Notes under the pieces: generated by a model
Told to the model about the DNA's origin: nothing
What the model saw: only the letters and a program-made list of their open reading frames with translations
Database searches by the model: none
In this document: in pieces, positions 42,266 to 49,900 of the stretch
Layout: every line of letters begins with the position of its first letter
Numbering within the stretch: the first letter of the stretch is position 1
Program-made: the position numbers and the translations under genes
From: Bacteroidaceae bacterium
GTDB taxonomy: Bacteria; Bacteroidota; Bacteroidia; Bacteroidales; Bacteroidaceae
Assembly: GCA_017645305.1 (NCBI GenBank)
Contig: JAGCPD010000010.1
Span: 248,001-312,000 of the forward strand
DNA: 64,000 nucleotides
Direction: 5' to 3'

Positions 42266-43783
42266 CTAAAGAGACTCCAAGAATTTGATTAAGGCACTTC
42301 GGTCATCCTTGTGCATTTTCTTATATAGGTTCTTTGAAGCTTCGCCCTCACCGCCATGCCATAGGATAGCTTCCTGCAGGTTTCGAGCTCTTCCATCGTG
42401 TAAGAAATAGGTATGAGCATTCACCTTCTCTTGCAAACCTATGCCCCATAGAGGTGTGGTGCGCCATTCATTTCCTCTGGCCAGACCGCTGACATAATTG
42501 TCATTCAGTCCAACACCCATAATCTCCGAACCCATATCATGCAGAAGGTAGTCGCTGTATGGATGTATGGTCTGGTTACCCAGCCAAGGAAGCTCTGTCC
42601 CGTTTAGGAGTGTTGCGCCGCGAGGCTTGGTGTGCAATGTTGTTACGTGACACAGGTGACATTTGGACTCAAAGAACATCCGTTCACCTTGTTCTATAAG
42701 CTCACGCTCCGTGATGTGTTTGCCCTTGTAGTTAACCTGTGTCGTTGAACTACCCAATCTGCGGGCAGGAACACCCAGTCCGTGCAGATAGTAGTCCACA
42801 TCTTCCATATCCTCGGTCGAGATTTCCAACTTGTCGTACAACAAACCCATCATGGAGCCTTGCTGTATCTGCATTTGACCCTCGCAAATTTCTTCCGGGT
42901 AACGGCTGTTAGTTACACCCATATCGCTGGAAAAGCCCAATTCAACGGTCAAATCGGCATGTTGTGCCTTGTTCCCTGACAATCCCAAACGCAATTGCCC
43001 GCGTTCTGTGATATAGTTGCATCTGCCAGAGATCCCATACTCTGGATAGTTAGATTTCTGAGCCAAAGCTTCAATCTCATTGGGGTCAAGGGCCATCATC
43101 TGCCCCATTCCCACATGGCGGAGGGGAATCCTGACTGTACAGAACAAATCTTCTGCACGGATGGGCTCATCTGTATCCCTGTAAGTTGGCTTGTACCAAT
43201 CCGTGACGGTGTATTCTGGATAGACCAACTCGTATGCTTCTCCGTCAGGGAAGGTAAACTGTTCACTATGCCAGCGGCATTCCAGTTTGCCCTCGGCTGT
43301 TACACCCATGATGCTTTGGTCGTGGATGACTCTACCGTAGTCCTGGAAGAAAGAGCCGTTTTTGCGGGTTACGTAAACCAACATCGAAGAGAATCCGTAA
43401 GATCCGCTGCCATAGACAGGTGTGCCATCTGGGTCTTGTCCGTTCTGCGTCCATAAGCCTGGCTTTGTACGCCCCGCATTCCTATGGCATGAACCACAGG
43501 AATAACCCGCATAGACGGGACCCAGCCCATTTCCCGAATTCATGGGATTGTCGTATAGGCGGTCGCCATGCGTAAACCTTTTGGCAGGAACTTTGGCAAC
43601 CCAGTCGGCCTCTGTATCGTAGGCATAGCTGGAGTTCTTAAAGACCGTAGAGGTGCCTGCAGAAAGCACAAAACCCTCTGGCACCTCCAAGTCCCGGATG
43701 TCATTCACCTCTAAACCATCGTTCTCACACCCCCATAGGGCAGTGAGAACGATGGTTAATAACAGACTAATTATTTTTTTCAC
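42266..43783 (-). CDS. di-haem oxidoreductase (DHOR, DUF1111 family)
   Basis: 505-residue exported protein with an N-terminal lipoprotein-like signal (LWGC, Cys19). Two haem c motifs are present: CGSCH at residues 96-100 and CHLCH at 375-379. The family blocks GLGPVYAGYSCGSCH, HDGRARNLQEAILWHGGE and a final RSALIKFLESL are characteristic of the thiol-oxidoreductase-like DHOR family, related in part to MauG/CcpA di-haem peroxidases. In other bacteria it is paired with imelysin/IrpA genes under iron control. Here the imelysin gene lies 57 bp upstream. The reaction is unproven; a ferric reductase or peroxidase-like oxidase is possible. Confidence 0.9.
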   Translation of the reverse strand: MKKIISLLLTIVLTALWGCENDGLEVNDIRDLEVPEGFVLSAGTSTVFKNSSYAYDTEADWVAKVPAKRFTHGDRLYDNPMNSGNGLGPVYAGYSCGSCHRNAGRTKPGLWTQNGQDPDGTPVYGSGSYGFSSMLVYVTRKNGSFFQDYGRVIHDQSIMGVTAEGKLECRWHSEQFTFPDGEAYELVYPEYTVTDWYKPTYRDTDEPIRAEDLFCTVRIPLRHVGMGQMMALDPNEIEALAQKSNYPEYGISGRCNYITERGQLRLGLSGNKAQHADLTVELGFSSDMGVTNSRYPEEICEGQMQIQQGSMMGLLYDKLEISTEDMEDVDYYLHGLGVPARRLGSSTTQVNYKGKHITERELIEQGERMFFESKCHLCHVTTLHTKPRGATLLNGTELPWLGNQTIHPYSDYLLHDMGSEIMGVGLNDNYVSGLARGNEWRTTPLWGIGLQEKVNAHTYFLHDGRARNLQEAILWHGGEGEASKNLYKKMHKDDRSALIKFLESL

Positions 43784-43840
43784 TTTTTCCCTCTCTGCAA
43801 AGGAGGAATCGGGGATGCCCCTCCTTTACTCTTTTAACTT

Positions 43841-45010
43841 TTAATAGCTTCTCGCTTTACCATTCTTAAACAGCAGGAACTCCAAAGTATGGAAGCCGCG
43901 AACATTCTGAACAGCCTCAATGTCCGCATTGTCCTCGCTATATTCGCCTTCCCACTTGATAAGTTCTTCAATCTTACCGCTTTCCATTACACCCTTAATG
44001 GCATCAACGTCTAAAGGCCAAGAGTCCATGTTGGGGTCAAGACCCAGGTCGGCAACAGGACCGAACAGGAAGGCCTCGCTGGTTTCCCAAGGCTCACGAG
44101 CCTCAATCCACAGGTCAGCAGCATTCTTGAAGTTGGCACTTGAAGGCTGGTTGCTCAGTGCAACGATGGCTTGACGCAAAGCGACAGTCTTGCTGACCAA
44201 ATCAGCGTATGTGGGCAGAACCACCTGATCAACATAAGTGCTTACAATATCTTCCATTTCATCGTCATCAGCATGCTGGCTAACAAAACTGGTAAGGTCC
44301 TTTTCCAACACATCTACCAATGTGGCGCAAGCATTCTGGGCTACAACAACACTGGCACTGCCAATATGACTGCGGAAGGGGGCGTTCATACCCTTGATGG
44401 CATTATAGGCACTCTCAATCTTAGCCTTAACAGATGCATATAGTGTACCATCTTTTGCCTTTGTGAAGGTGGCCAGGGAATGAGCGGCTTCTGTGTTATT
44501 ACGTGTGCCGTTGAAGGCATTCCGGATACTGAGGATATTGTTAGAATAGTCGTCAATAGAGTGCCAACTGTACCATGACTCTACGGCAAAAACAGCCTCT
44601 GTGTATTTGCCGGCTTCCCAAAGGTCGCGTGGCTCACCAATCTTTGCTGTACCAACCTCACCGGCAATGTCTATGCATCCGTCAACAATCTGTTGTACAC
44701 ATGCAGCGGCACTCTGATACTCACCGCCAAAAGTCTTGAATGTCTGAGCATAAGCTTCGCCGCCATTGTAGCTGATGCTCCAGGCCTGATTCAGGTCGCT
44801 GGCATCCTTGGCCAACAGATTAGCTACGGCTGTAGCATACTGAGTCCAGGTGCTGATGTTCTCCGCTGTTACTTCAATGTTGTTCTCATCAATGGTCACA
44901 TCTGCAGTTCCCTCGGGAAGTGTGGGGGGAACTTCATTATTGTCATTGCTGCAGGCTGCAAAGCCCAATCCCATAGCCAAAAGGCCAATAAAAAATACGT
45001 TTTTTTTCAT
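43841..45010 (-). CDS. imelysin-like iron-uptake lipoprotein (circularly permuted type)
   Basis: 389-residue lipoprotein with lipobox GFAAC (Cys20). It is helical throughout with two similar halves. The imelysin signature GxHxxE appears at the extreme C-terminus as GFHTLE (372-377), not in the N-terminal half. That matches the circularly permuted imelysin described structurally from Bacteroides ovatus. Imelysins, once listed as M75 peptidases, are now thought to bind or deliver iron rather than cut peptides. The start is the ATG at 45010, giving a clean lipoprotein signal. It lies between a porin gene and the DHOR gene. Confidence 0.9.
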   Translation of the reverse strand: MKKNVFFIGLLAMGLGFAACSNDNNEVPPTLPEGTADVTIDENNIEVTAENISTWTQYATAVANLLAKDASDLNQAWSISYNGGEAYAQTFKTFGGEYQSAAACVQQIVDGCIDIAGEVGTAKIGEPRDLWEAGKYTEAVFAVESWYSWHSIDDYSNNILSIRNAFNGTRNNTEAAHSLATFTKAKDGTLYASVKAKIESAYNAIKGMNAPFRSHIGSASVVVAQNACATLVDVLEKDLTSFVSQHADDDEMEDIVSTYVDQVVLPTYADLVSKTVALRQAIVALSNQPSSANFKNAADLWIEAREPWETSEAFLFGPVADLGLDPNMDSWPLDVDAIKGVMESGKIEELIKWEGEYSEDNADIEAVQNVRGFHTLEFLLFKNGKARSY

Positions 45011-45030
45011 AATTATTAATTTTATATCGA

Positions 45031-45112
45031 TTAGTGATTCGCGGTTAGTGGTTAGCGAAGATGTTTTTTCACTCTTCACTTATTCCCCTTTCCCTTTGGG
45101 AGGGGCTGGAGG
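45031..45112. repeat. cluster of phrase repeats upstream of imelysin gene
   Basis: In the 109-bp gap between porin and imelysin genes: a GTGGTTAG-type tandem (45031-45057), a TTCACTCTTCACTT phrase (45068-45081), and a GC-rich phrase CCCCTTTCCCTTTGGGAGGG followed by GCTGGAGG (45085-45112). The last resembles the insert at 54283-54310. Confidence 0.65.
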
Positions 45113-45119
45113 TAGGCTT

Positions 45120-46490
45120 CTAATTCTTGAATTTCCATTTGTTGTCTTGAAGGAACCAACCGACATACGCTACACCTATGGCAAACTCGTTTTCTGATTT
45201 GTACTGACCATTTCCAATTCTTCTGCAGGTATAGTCGGCTTTTATTACCAGATTAGGCAACGGACGATAGTTCAGACCTGCTACCCACATCTGTGTTTTC
45301 AGACGCATATCGGCAGGCTTCGTGTTGTTGGCATCCATAATAACCTTCTCCTGCGGGTTGTAATATTCGTAGCGGAAGAATGGAATGAAATCGGGCATTT
45401 TCGGATAATTCACAAAAGCTTTTAGGTTTATACCTGCTTCTGCTCCGTAGCTAACAGCACGCTCGGCTATAGGAGCCAAACGGCTGTAGGGTGACTTGCT
45501 GCTCAGCTTGTTGTTCTTGGCTGTCAGCAGACTGCTGTTGCCAATGTGTCCGCCCAACAGATTGCCTCGTATCGTGAAATAGCGATGTTTGTATTGTGCA
45601 TCCACAGACCAGATGGTTACGGGAACCTTAAACGTATAGGTCTGGGGCTTGTCACTATTGGCTGCCGCATTGTTTACATAGTAGAAAGAGGCTCCCAAGC
45701 GTAGTCCGGGAACACCTCTGTAATTTATACGTGCCACGTAGGCTGGTGATGTAAAGTTGTCGGTCTCAAAGAATCCCTGCTTGCCACTGGCAGCCCAGGT
45801 GTTGCGGTCAAAACCGTTGGCATTCAGTCCGGCAAGAATCATAAACAGATAGTCGAATGATGCCCATTTTTTACCCAGTTCACCGAGAAAACTGATACCC
45901 GTCTCGTGCCAGGTACTGGGTAATATGGTGGTCTCGCCTTCTGGGCGAACAGTACCAAAGAAGTTGACAGGCTCATGATGTGTGTTGGTCAGTCCGACAG
46001 GTACTATCTGATGTCCTACACGAACCATAAAATTATTGTTCAGACGATAGGTCAGATGGAATTGCTCCAGTGCCACCTCACCACCTTTTTCCACCTCAGT
46101 CTCGTATTCTCCGTTCTCAGTGTTCTCAATCTCGTAGGCTGTTCCTGTACCGCCAGCCTCAAATTCCACCTCAACACCCAGGTTCCAGTGCTTATTGAAC
46201 TTGTAGTCGCCTCCCAGCACAAAGCGGGGAATGGAAATGGTATTGCGCTTGAAATCGCTGTTCCCCTGAGCCGTTCCATTAAACCGGTTTATACCATAGT
46301 TCTTGAACTGCGCTAAAATCTCGCCATAGCCGCCAATGCGGTAACGGCCGTATGAGTCCATTTCCGTAGAGTCGTTGTTCCACTGGTTTTTTTGCGCATA
46401 GGCAACACCACCAATTATGAATTGTGAATTATGAATTGTGAATTGGACAATGCCCGTCAATAGAAAAATTAAAAAAAGTATTCTTTTCAT
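45120..46490 (-). CDS. porin-like outer-membrane protein, first gene of iron/redox cluster
   Basis: 456-residue exported beta-barrel with a signal peptide ending GVAYAQ. Barrel strands show RIGGYGEILAQFKNYGINRF, the family block LGVEVEFEAGG, LEQFHLTYRLNNNFMVRVGH, and a strand-ending C-terminus. PVGLTNTHHEPVNFFGTVRP is typical of the OprO/P-like set of Bacteroidetes porins seen beside imelysin genes. The signal peptide holds a GAATTGTGAATT phrase repeat. A promoter (TTGT-N19-TACCTTTGC) lies upstream on this strand, so this gene heads the imelysin - DHOR - porin - cytochrome run. Substrate unknown. Confidence 0.85.
   Translation of the reverse strand: MKRILFLIFLLTGIVQFTIHNSQFIIGGVAYAQKNQWNNDSTEMDSYGRYRIGGYGEILAQFKNYGINRFNGTAQGNSDFKRNTISIPRFVLGGDYKFNKHWNLGVEVEFEAGGTGTAYEIENTENGEYETEVEKGGEVALEQFHLTYRLNNNFMVRVGHQIVPVGLTNTHHEPVNFFGTVRPEGETTILPSTWHETGISFLGELGKKWASFDYLFMILAGLNANGFDRNTWAASGKQGFFETDNFTSPAYVARINYRGVPGLRLGASFYYVNNAAANSDKPQTYTFKVPVTIWSVDAQYKHRYFTIRGNLLGGHIGNSSLLTAKNNKLSSKSPYSRLAPIAERAVSYGAEAGINLKAFVNYPKMPDFIPFFRYEYYNPQEKVIMDANNTKPADMRLKTQMWVAGLNYRPLPNLVIKADYTCRRIGNGQYKSENEFAIGVAYVGWFLQDNKWKFKN
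46413..46444. repeat. phrase repeat (AATTGTG/AATTATG) in a signal peptide
   Basis: AATTATGAATTGTGAATT repeated about twice. On the coding strand it gives QFTIHNSQFI in the signal-peptide core of the porin. Confidence 0.8.
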
Positions 46491-46518
46491 AACACAAAAA
46501 TTGTTTTGATTCCCGGCT

Positions 46519-46550
46519 GCAAAGGTACGATGTGTTTTCCGCTCTCACAA
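46519..46550 (-). promoter_or_regulatory. promoter of the iron/redox cluster
   Basis: On the minus strand, TTGT, 19 bp, then TACCTTTGC, ending about 29 bp before the porin ATG. A good match to the Bacteroidetes consensus. Confidence 0.55.
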
Positions 46551-46671
46551 TACACAAAAACTATGAAAATGCCACATCGCCGCCTTCCGTCCATTACCCG
46601 TTTTTGATGATTTTAAGGGGCTTGCGCGTAATCCGGTTCCTGTAAACGGTGGTCAGCTGTGAACTTTGTTG

Positions 46672-46680
46672 TATTTTTGC
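46672..46680 (+). promoter_or_regulatory. -7 promoter box for hemerythrin-LuxR regulator
   Basis: TATTTTTGC, 20 bp before the ATG at 46701. About 120 bp separate it from the divergent porin promoter. Confidence 0.5.
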
Positions 46681-46700
46681 GACTGAAAAATAAACAGACA

Positions 46701-47696
46701 ATGACAGAGAAATATCATGAGATGGATCCCATGAGTGATGTCATCAGTGATGATTATCGCATGTTGCAGATGATTGGCCGTTTTGGCATTACTTTGGGCT
46801 TTGGCAATCAGACAGTGGGTGCCACCTGTAGGGCGGCAGGCGTGGATGTTACAACTTTCCTGACGGTTGTGAATTATGTAAAAGATGCGGCCCATGCACA
46901 CATAGGCGAAATGGTGGATCAGATAAATCTGCCTTGCTTGATACGTTATCTGAAGAACTCGCACACTTATTTTGTGGATTTCCGTCTGCCTAACATCCGT
47001 AGGAAGCTGTTGGAGGCCATCGACTGCTCTTCATCCAATCAGATAGGCCTGCTGATTCTTAGATTCTATGATGAATATGCGGCTGAGGTAGCCAGACACA
47101 TGGAGTACGAAAACTCTTTTGTGCATCCCTTTGTGGAAAATCTTTTGAACGGGAAGGTGAGAGTTGAAACGTTTGATATGGTTGTCCGGCAGCACGAAGA
47201 CAACCACGCTTCCCTGGAAAAGAGCATTGCTGAGCTAAAGAGCATCATTATAAAATACTATCCCAGTGATAACGCGGCTCAGCTGATGGGCGAGGTTTTG
47301 ATGGACATTTATATGACAGAGGAAGACTTGCTTACTCACTGTCACATGGAGGATACGCTGTTTGCCGAGTGTGTACGACGGTTGGAATGTAAGGTGCGAC
47401 GGGCAGGCGGCTCAGACATCAACAGTGTTGAGGAAGAGGAGGAAGAAAAGGACACAACCCTCGCTAACGACCTCAGTGAGCGTGAGAAAGACATTGTGGT
47501 GCAGGTTGCCAAGGGACTTTCTAACAAGGAGATTGCCGATGCGCTCTTTATCTCTGTAAATACGGTTATGACACATCGTCGCAATATCAGCCGTAAACTA
47601 CAGATTCATAGTCCTGCAGCTCTTGCCATTTACGCCTTGGTAAACGGCTTGGTTAATCTTGACGAAATTGTCCCCCTTTCAAATTCCCCCCGATAA
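46701..47696 (+). CDS. LuxR-type regulator with N-terminal ScdA/hemerythrin-like di-iron domain
   Basis: 331-residue predicted transcription factor. Residues about 8-60 resemble the ScdA_N/DUF542 segment of RIC iron-centre repair proteins (RMLQMIGRFGITLGFG). Residues about 80-225 are a four-helix hemerythrin-like bundle with the expected ligands: His88, ARHMEYE (His133, Glu135/137), His142, RQHEDNH (His165, His169), and THCHMED (His213, His215, Glu217). After an acidic linker, residues about 262-325 are a LuxR/FixJ helix-turn-helix (LSEREKDIVVQVAKGLSNKE). The ATG at 46701 follows the promoter box. It faces away from the imelysin/cytochrome cluster and is its most likely regulator, sensing iron, oxygen or NO. 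That control is inferred. Confidence 0.87.
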   Translation: MTEKYHEMDPMSDVISDDYRMLQMIGRFGITLGFGNQTVGATCRAAGVDVTTFLTVVNYVKDAAHAHIGEMVDQINLPCLIRYLKNSHTYFVDFRLPNIRRKLLEAIDCSSSNQIGLLILRFYDEYAAEVARHMEYENSFVHPFVENLLNGKVRVETFDMVVRQHEDNHASLEKSIAELKSIIIKYYPSDNAAQLMGEVLMDIYMTEEDLLTHCHMEDTLFAECVRRLECKVRRAGGSDINSVEEEEEEKDTTLANDLSEREKDIVVQVAKGLSNKEIADALFISVNTVMTHRRNISRKLQIHSPAALAIYALVNGLVNLDEIVPLSNSPR

Positions 47697-47734
47697 GGGA
47701 ATGCGATTGCTGGCCCCAATATTTTCTCCTCCGA

Positions 47735-47787
47735 GGGGACATTGCCGTTGTTGGGGTTGTCCCCACTGGAAAAAGCGTTCTTTTTTT
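47735..47787. terminator. possible terminator between convergent genes
   Basis: GGGGAC (47735-47740) and GTCCCC (47759-47764) form a short stem. A T-run at 47781-47787 lies 16 bp downstream on the plus strand. Weak, but correctly placed between the LuxR-type gene and the GH2 gene. Confidence 0.35.
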
Positions 47788-47792
47788 GAGTC

Positions 47793-49667
47793 CTATTTGT
47801 TCTTATACCACTCTTGCATGACATAGAAGGCTTTTTTCTTCTCACCGCTGTCGCTGACAAGGCCCTTCCTGTTATAGAAATCCTGAATGCCGGGTAATAC
47901 GCGACGTGGCGAACGGAAGTCCTTGAGAATCCAAGGTGAGGTGCCGCTGAGGCCTTCAATCTTATCAAGCATGGCAAGGTTCTCGCGGTAAAGGTTCTCT
48001 TGGAACTCCTCTGTCCATCGCTGGTTCTTCGCACCATGATAGCCGTATCTGGCACCGCCACCGAACTCACTGATGATGACGGGCTTGTTGTAGGGAATCT
48101 CCCAATGCATCTTTGGTGCATCGTTTACGTCGCGATACCAGCCGATATACTGGTTGAAGCTAACCACATCAACGTATTCGTTCATGTTATCGTTCAGGCG
48201 GTTCACATAGTTCGAAGCTCCTGTGACCTCCATTGCCATTGAGATAAGACGGGTGCTATCGAGGCTGCGGGCATACTTGGCAAGGTTGCCCAAGAATTGG
48301 TCGCGCTCCTTCGAGTGCGGTGTCTCGTTGGCGATGCTCCAGATGATAATATTGGCGCGGTTGTGGTCGCGGCTAATCATATCGGTCAGCTGTTGGCGGG
48401 CGTTCTCGTACGTTGCCGGGTTCGTCCAGGCAATGGTCCAATAGCAGGGAATCTCAGACCAGACCATGATACCCATCCGCTCTGCCTCACGCACCATGTA
48501 TTCGTTGTGGGGATAGTGTGCAAGACGTACATAGTTGCACCCCAGTTCTTTGGCCCAAGACAGCAGTGTGCGGGCATCCTCTGATGAGTTGGCGCGACCA
48601 CCGCCATTGGGCTTCTCCTCGTGGATGCTGATGCCCTTGAGGAAAATTGGCTGGCCGTTCAGCAGAATCTGCTTGTCGCGTGTTTCTATGGTACGGAAGC
48701 CGATGCTGTCAGTGACTGTGTTCGTGTCGAGAGATATATATACCTTGTAAAGCTTGGGATTCTGAGGTGACCAGAGCTGGAGTTTCTTTGATTGAACATT
48801 GAACGTTGAGCATTGAACATTGCCTTGGGCATCTGTATCGAATGTCTTCTCAATTTTCAGTTCCGGGATTAATATGGTAACCTTATGTCCTGCTTCTGCC
48901 TGGTTCAGCTTTGCGGAGAAGGCAATTGTCCTGTTTTTCTCGTTTGTTTTTTCTCTCTCAAGTTGTAGGCTGTAATCCTGGAGATATAGTGTCGGCACTT
49001 TTACCAGTTTTACGTCGCGGGTGATGCCACCATAGTTCCACCAGTCAAAGATCAGTGTTGGTACATCCTGGGCGTGTCGTTTGTTATCTACTTTCACGAT
49101 GACGTTGTTTTCGCCCTCCTTCAGCAGGCTGGTAACATCGTAGTTGAAGGGTGTGAAGCCGCCAATGTGGTGGCCTGCTTTCTTGCCGTTCACCCATACG
49201 TGACAATCGTAGTTTACTGCGCCAAAATAGAGTAAAACTTTGTTTTGTTGGGAATTGGGAATTGGAAATTGACAATTGGCGGGCACGCTGGAATTATCTG
49301 TTATCAGTTTCCCATTATCCATCAGGAAAGATTTCTTAAACCAAACGGTGCCTTCATAGAAGAACAACCGTTCGTCTTGTGTGTTCCAGTCTGAGGGTAT
49401 TCGCATCACGGGCGATTTGTCGAAGTCGTATTCGATGAGATCCTCGGGTCTTTTCGGCTTTGCATTCTGGAAGAATCCCCACTGGGTTGGATTCATACGA
49501 TAGTCGTAGTAGCCTTCTTCCTGCACATCTACGATGTAGTTCCAGTTGCCGTTGAGTGACATACTCTCGTAAGCCATTACATTCTGAACTGGTGGTAGTG
49601 CTCTATCCTGTGCTGTAGCACTGATACCACCCATCATTGCCATGAGGCATAAAAACATTTTTTTCAT
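47793..49667 (-). CDS. GH2 family glycosidase (beta-galactosidase/glucuronidase type)
   Basis: 624-residue exported enzyme with a signal peptide (ending GISATAQ). The GH2 sugar-binding domain (about 30-215) contains SLNGNWNYIVD and VLLYFGAVNYDCHVWVNGK. The immunoglobulin-like domain covers about 215-310. The barrel carries VRLAHYPHNEYM, acid/base Glu in IIWSIANETPHSK, and nucleophile Glu in VIISEFGGGARYG. Substrate cannot be fixed between beta-galactoside and beta-glucuronide; the short length lacks the later galactosidase domains. Two stretches are foreign to the family and coincide with phrase repeats: about residues 117-144 and about residues 280-296. It ends in the convergent gap after the LuxR-type gene. 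Confidence 0.9.
   Translation of the reverse strand: MKKMFLCLMAMMGGISATAQDRALPPVQNVMAYESMSLNGNWNYIVDVQEEGYYDYRMNPTQWGFFQNAKPKRPEDLIEYDFDKSPVMRIPSDWNTQDERLFFYEGTVWFKKSFLMDNGKLITDNSSVPANCQFPIPNSQQNKVLLYFGAVNYDCHVWVNGKKAGHHIGGFTPFNYDVTSLLKEGENNVIVKVDNKRHAQDVPTLIFDWWNYGGITRDVKLVKVPTLYLQDYSLQLEREKTNEKNRTIAFSAKLNQAEAGHKVTILIPELKIEKTFDTDAQGNVQCSTFNVQSKKLQLWSPQNPKLYKVYISLDTNTVTDSIGFRTIETRDKQILLNGQPIFLKGISIHEEKPNGGGRANSSEDARTLLSWAKELGCNYVRLAHYPHNEYMVREAERMGIMVWSEIPCYWTIAWTNPATYENARQQLTDMISRDHNRANIIIWSIANETPHSKERDQFLGNLAKYARSLDSTRLISMAMEVTGASNYVNRLNDNMNEYVDVVSFNQYIGWYRDVNDAPKMHWEIPYNKPVIISEFGGGARYGYHGAKNQRWTEEFQENLYRENLAMLDKIEGLSGTSPWILKDFRSPRRVLPGIQDFYNRKGLVSDSGEKKKAFYVMQEWYKNK
48791..48822. repeat. 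phrase repeat (ATTGAAC) inside the GH2 gene
   Basis: Four units of ATTGAAC/GTTGAGC. In frame it adds NVQCSTFNVQS ahead of the conserved LWSPQNPKLY strand. Confidence 0.78.
49250..49320. repeat. phrase repeats (GGGAATT and TTATCNGTT types) inside the GH2 gene
   Basis: GGGAATTGGGAATTGGAAAT followed by TGACAATTGG, then TTATCTGTTATCAGTTTCCC. In frame they add a peptide of about 28 residues (GKLITDN ... CQFPIPNSQQ) before the conserved VLLYFGAVNY strand. Confidence 0.75.
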
Positions 49668-49697
49668 ATTCTTAGATTAAGCCTAAATTACTAGGGT

Positions 49698-49706
49698 GCA
49701 AATATA
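49698..49706 (-). promoter_or_regulatory. -7 promoter box for the GH2 gene
   Basis: TATATTTGC on the minus strand, 31 bp upstream of the ATG at 49667. Confidence 0.48.
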
Positions 49707-49780
49707 CTATATATATTGTAATAAACGCTAAGAGAAAGTGAAAAAACTACAATTTATTTTACATTTTGCCCTCTTTGTCG

Positions 49781-49789
49781 TAATTTTGC
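49781..49789 (+). promoter_or_regulatory. orphan plus-strand promoter box
   Basis: TAATTTTGC on the plus strand in the 233-bp gap between two minus-strand genes. No open reading frame of note follows before 49901. It could drive a small RNA or be a chance match. Confidence 0.3.
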
Positions 49790-49900
49790 AACGAGGCCAA
49801 GGCGTGTGTGGAGGTTTTGTAACACTATTTTTGTCTTCAAAGAACCGTTTCCCAGAGATTATATGGTCTAATCTTATGGAATTCTGGTGAAGGAGTTTTT

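Noticed and set aside
43841-45010. Calling the imelysin a metallopeptidase (M75)
   Set aside because: The GxHxxE site in this superfamily does not resemble known HxxE peptidases; structural work supports an iron-related role.
47630-48121. Minus-strand frame overlapping the LuxR-type gene end and GH2 gene
   Set aside because: No recognisable domain, overlaps two well-supported genes.
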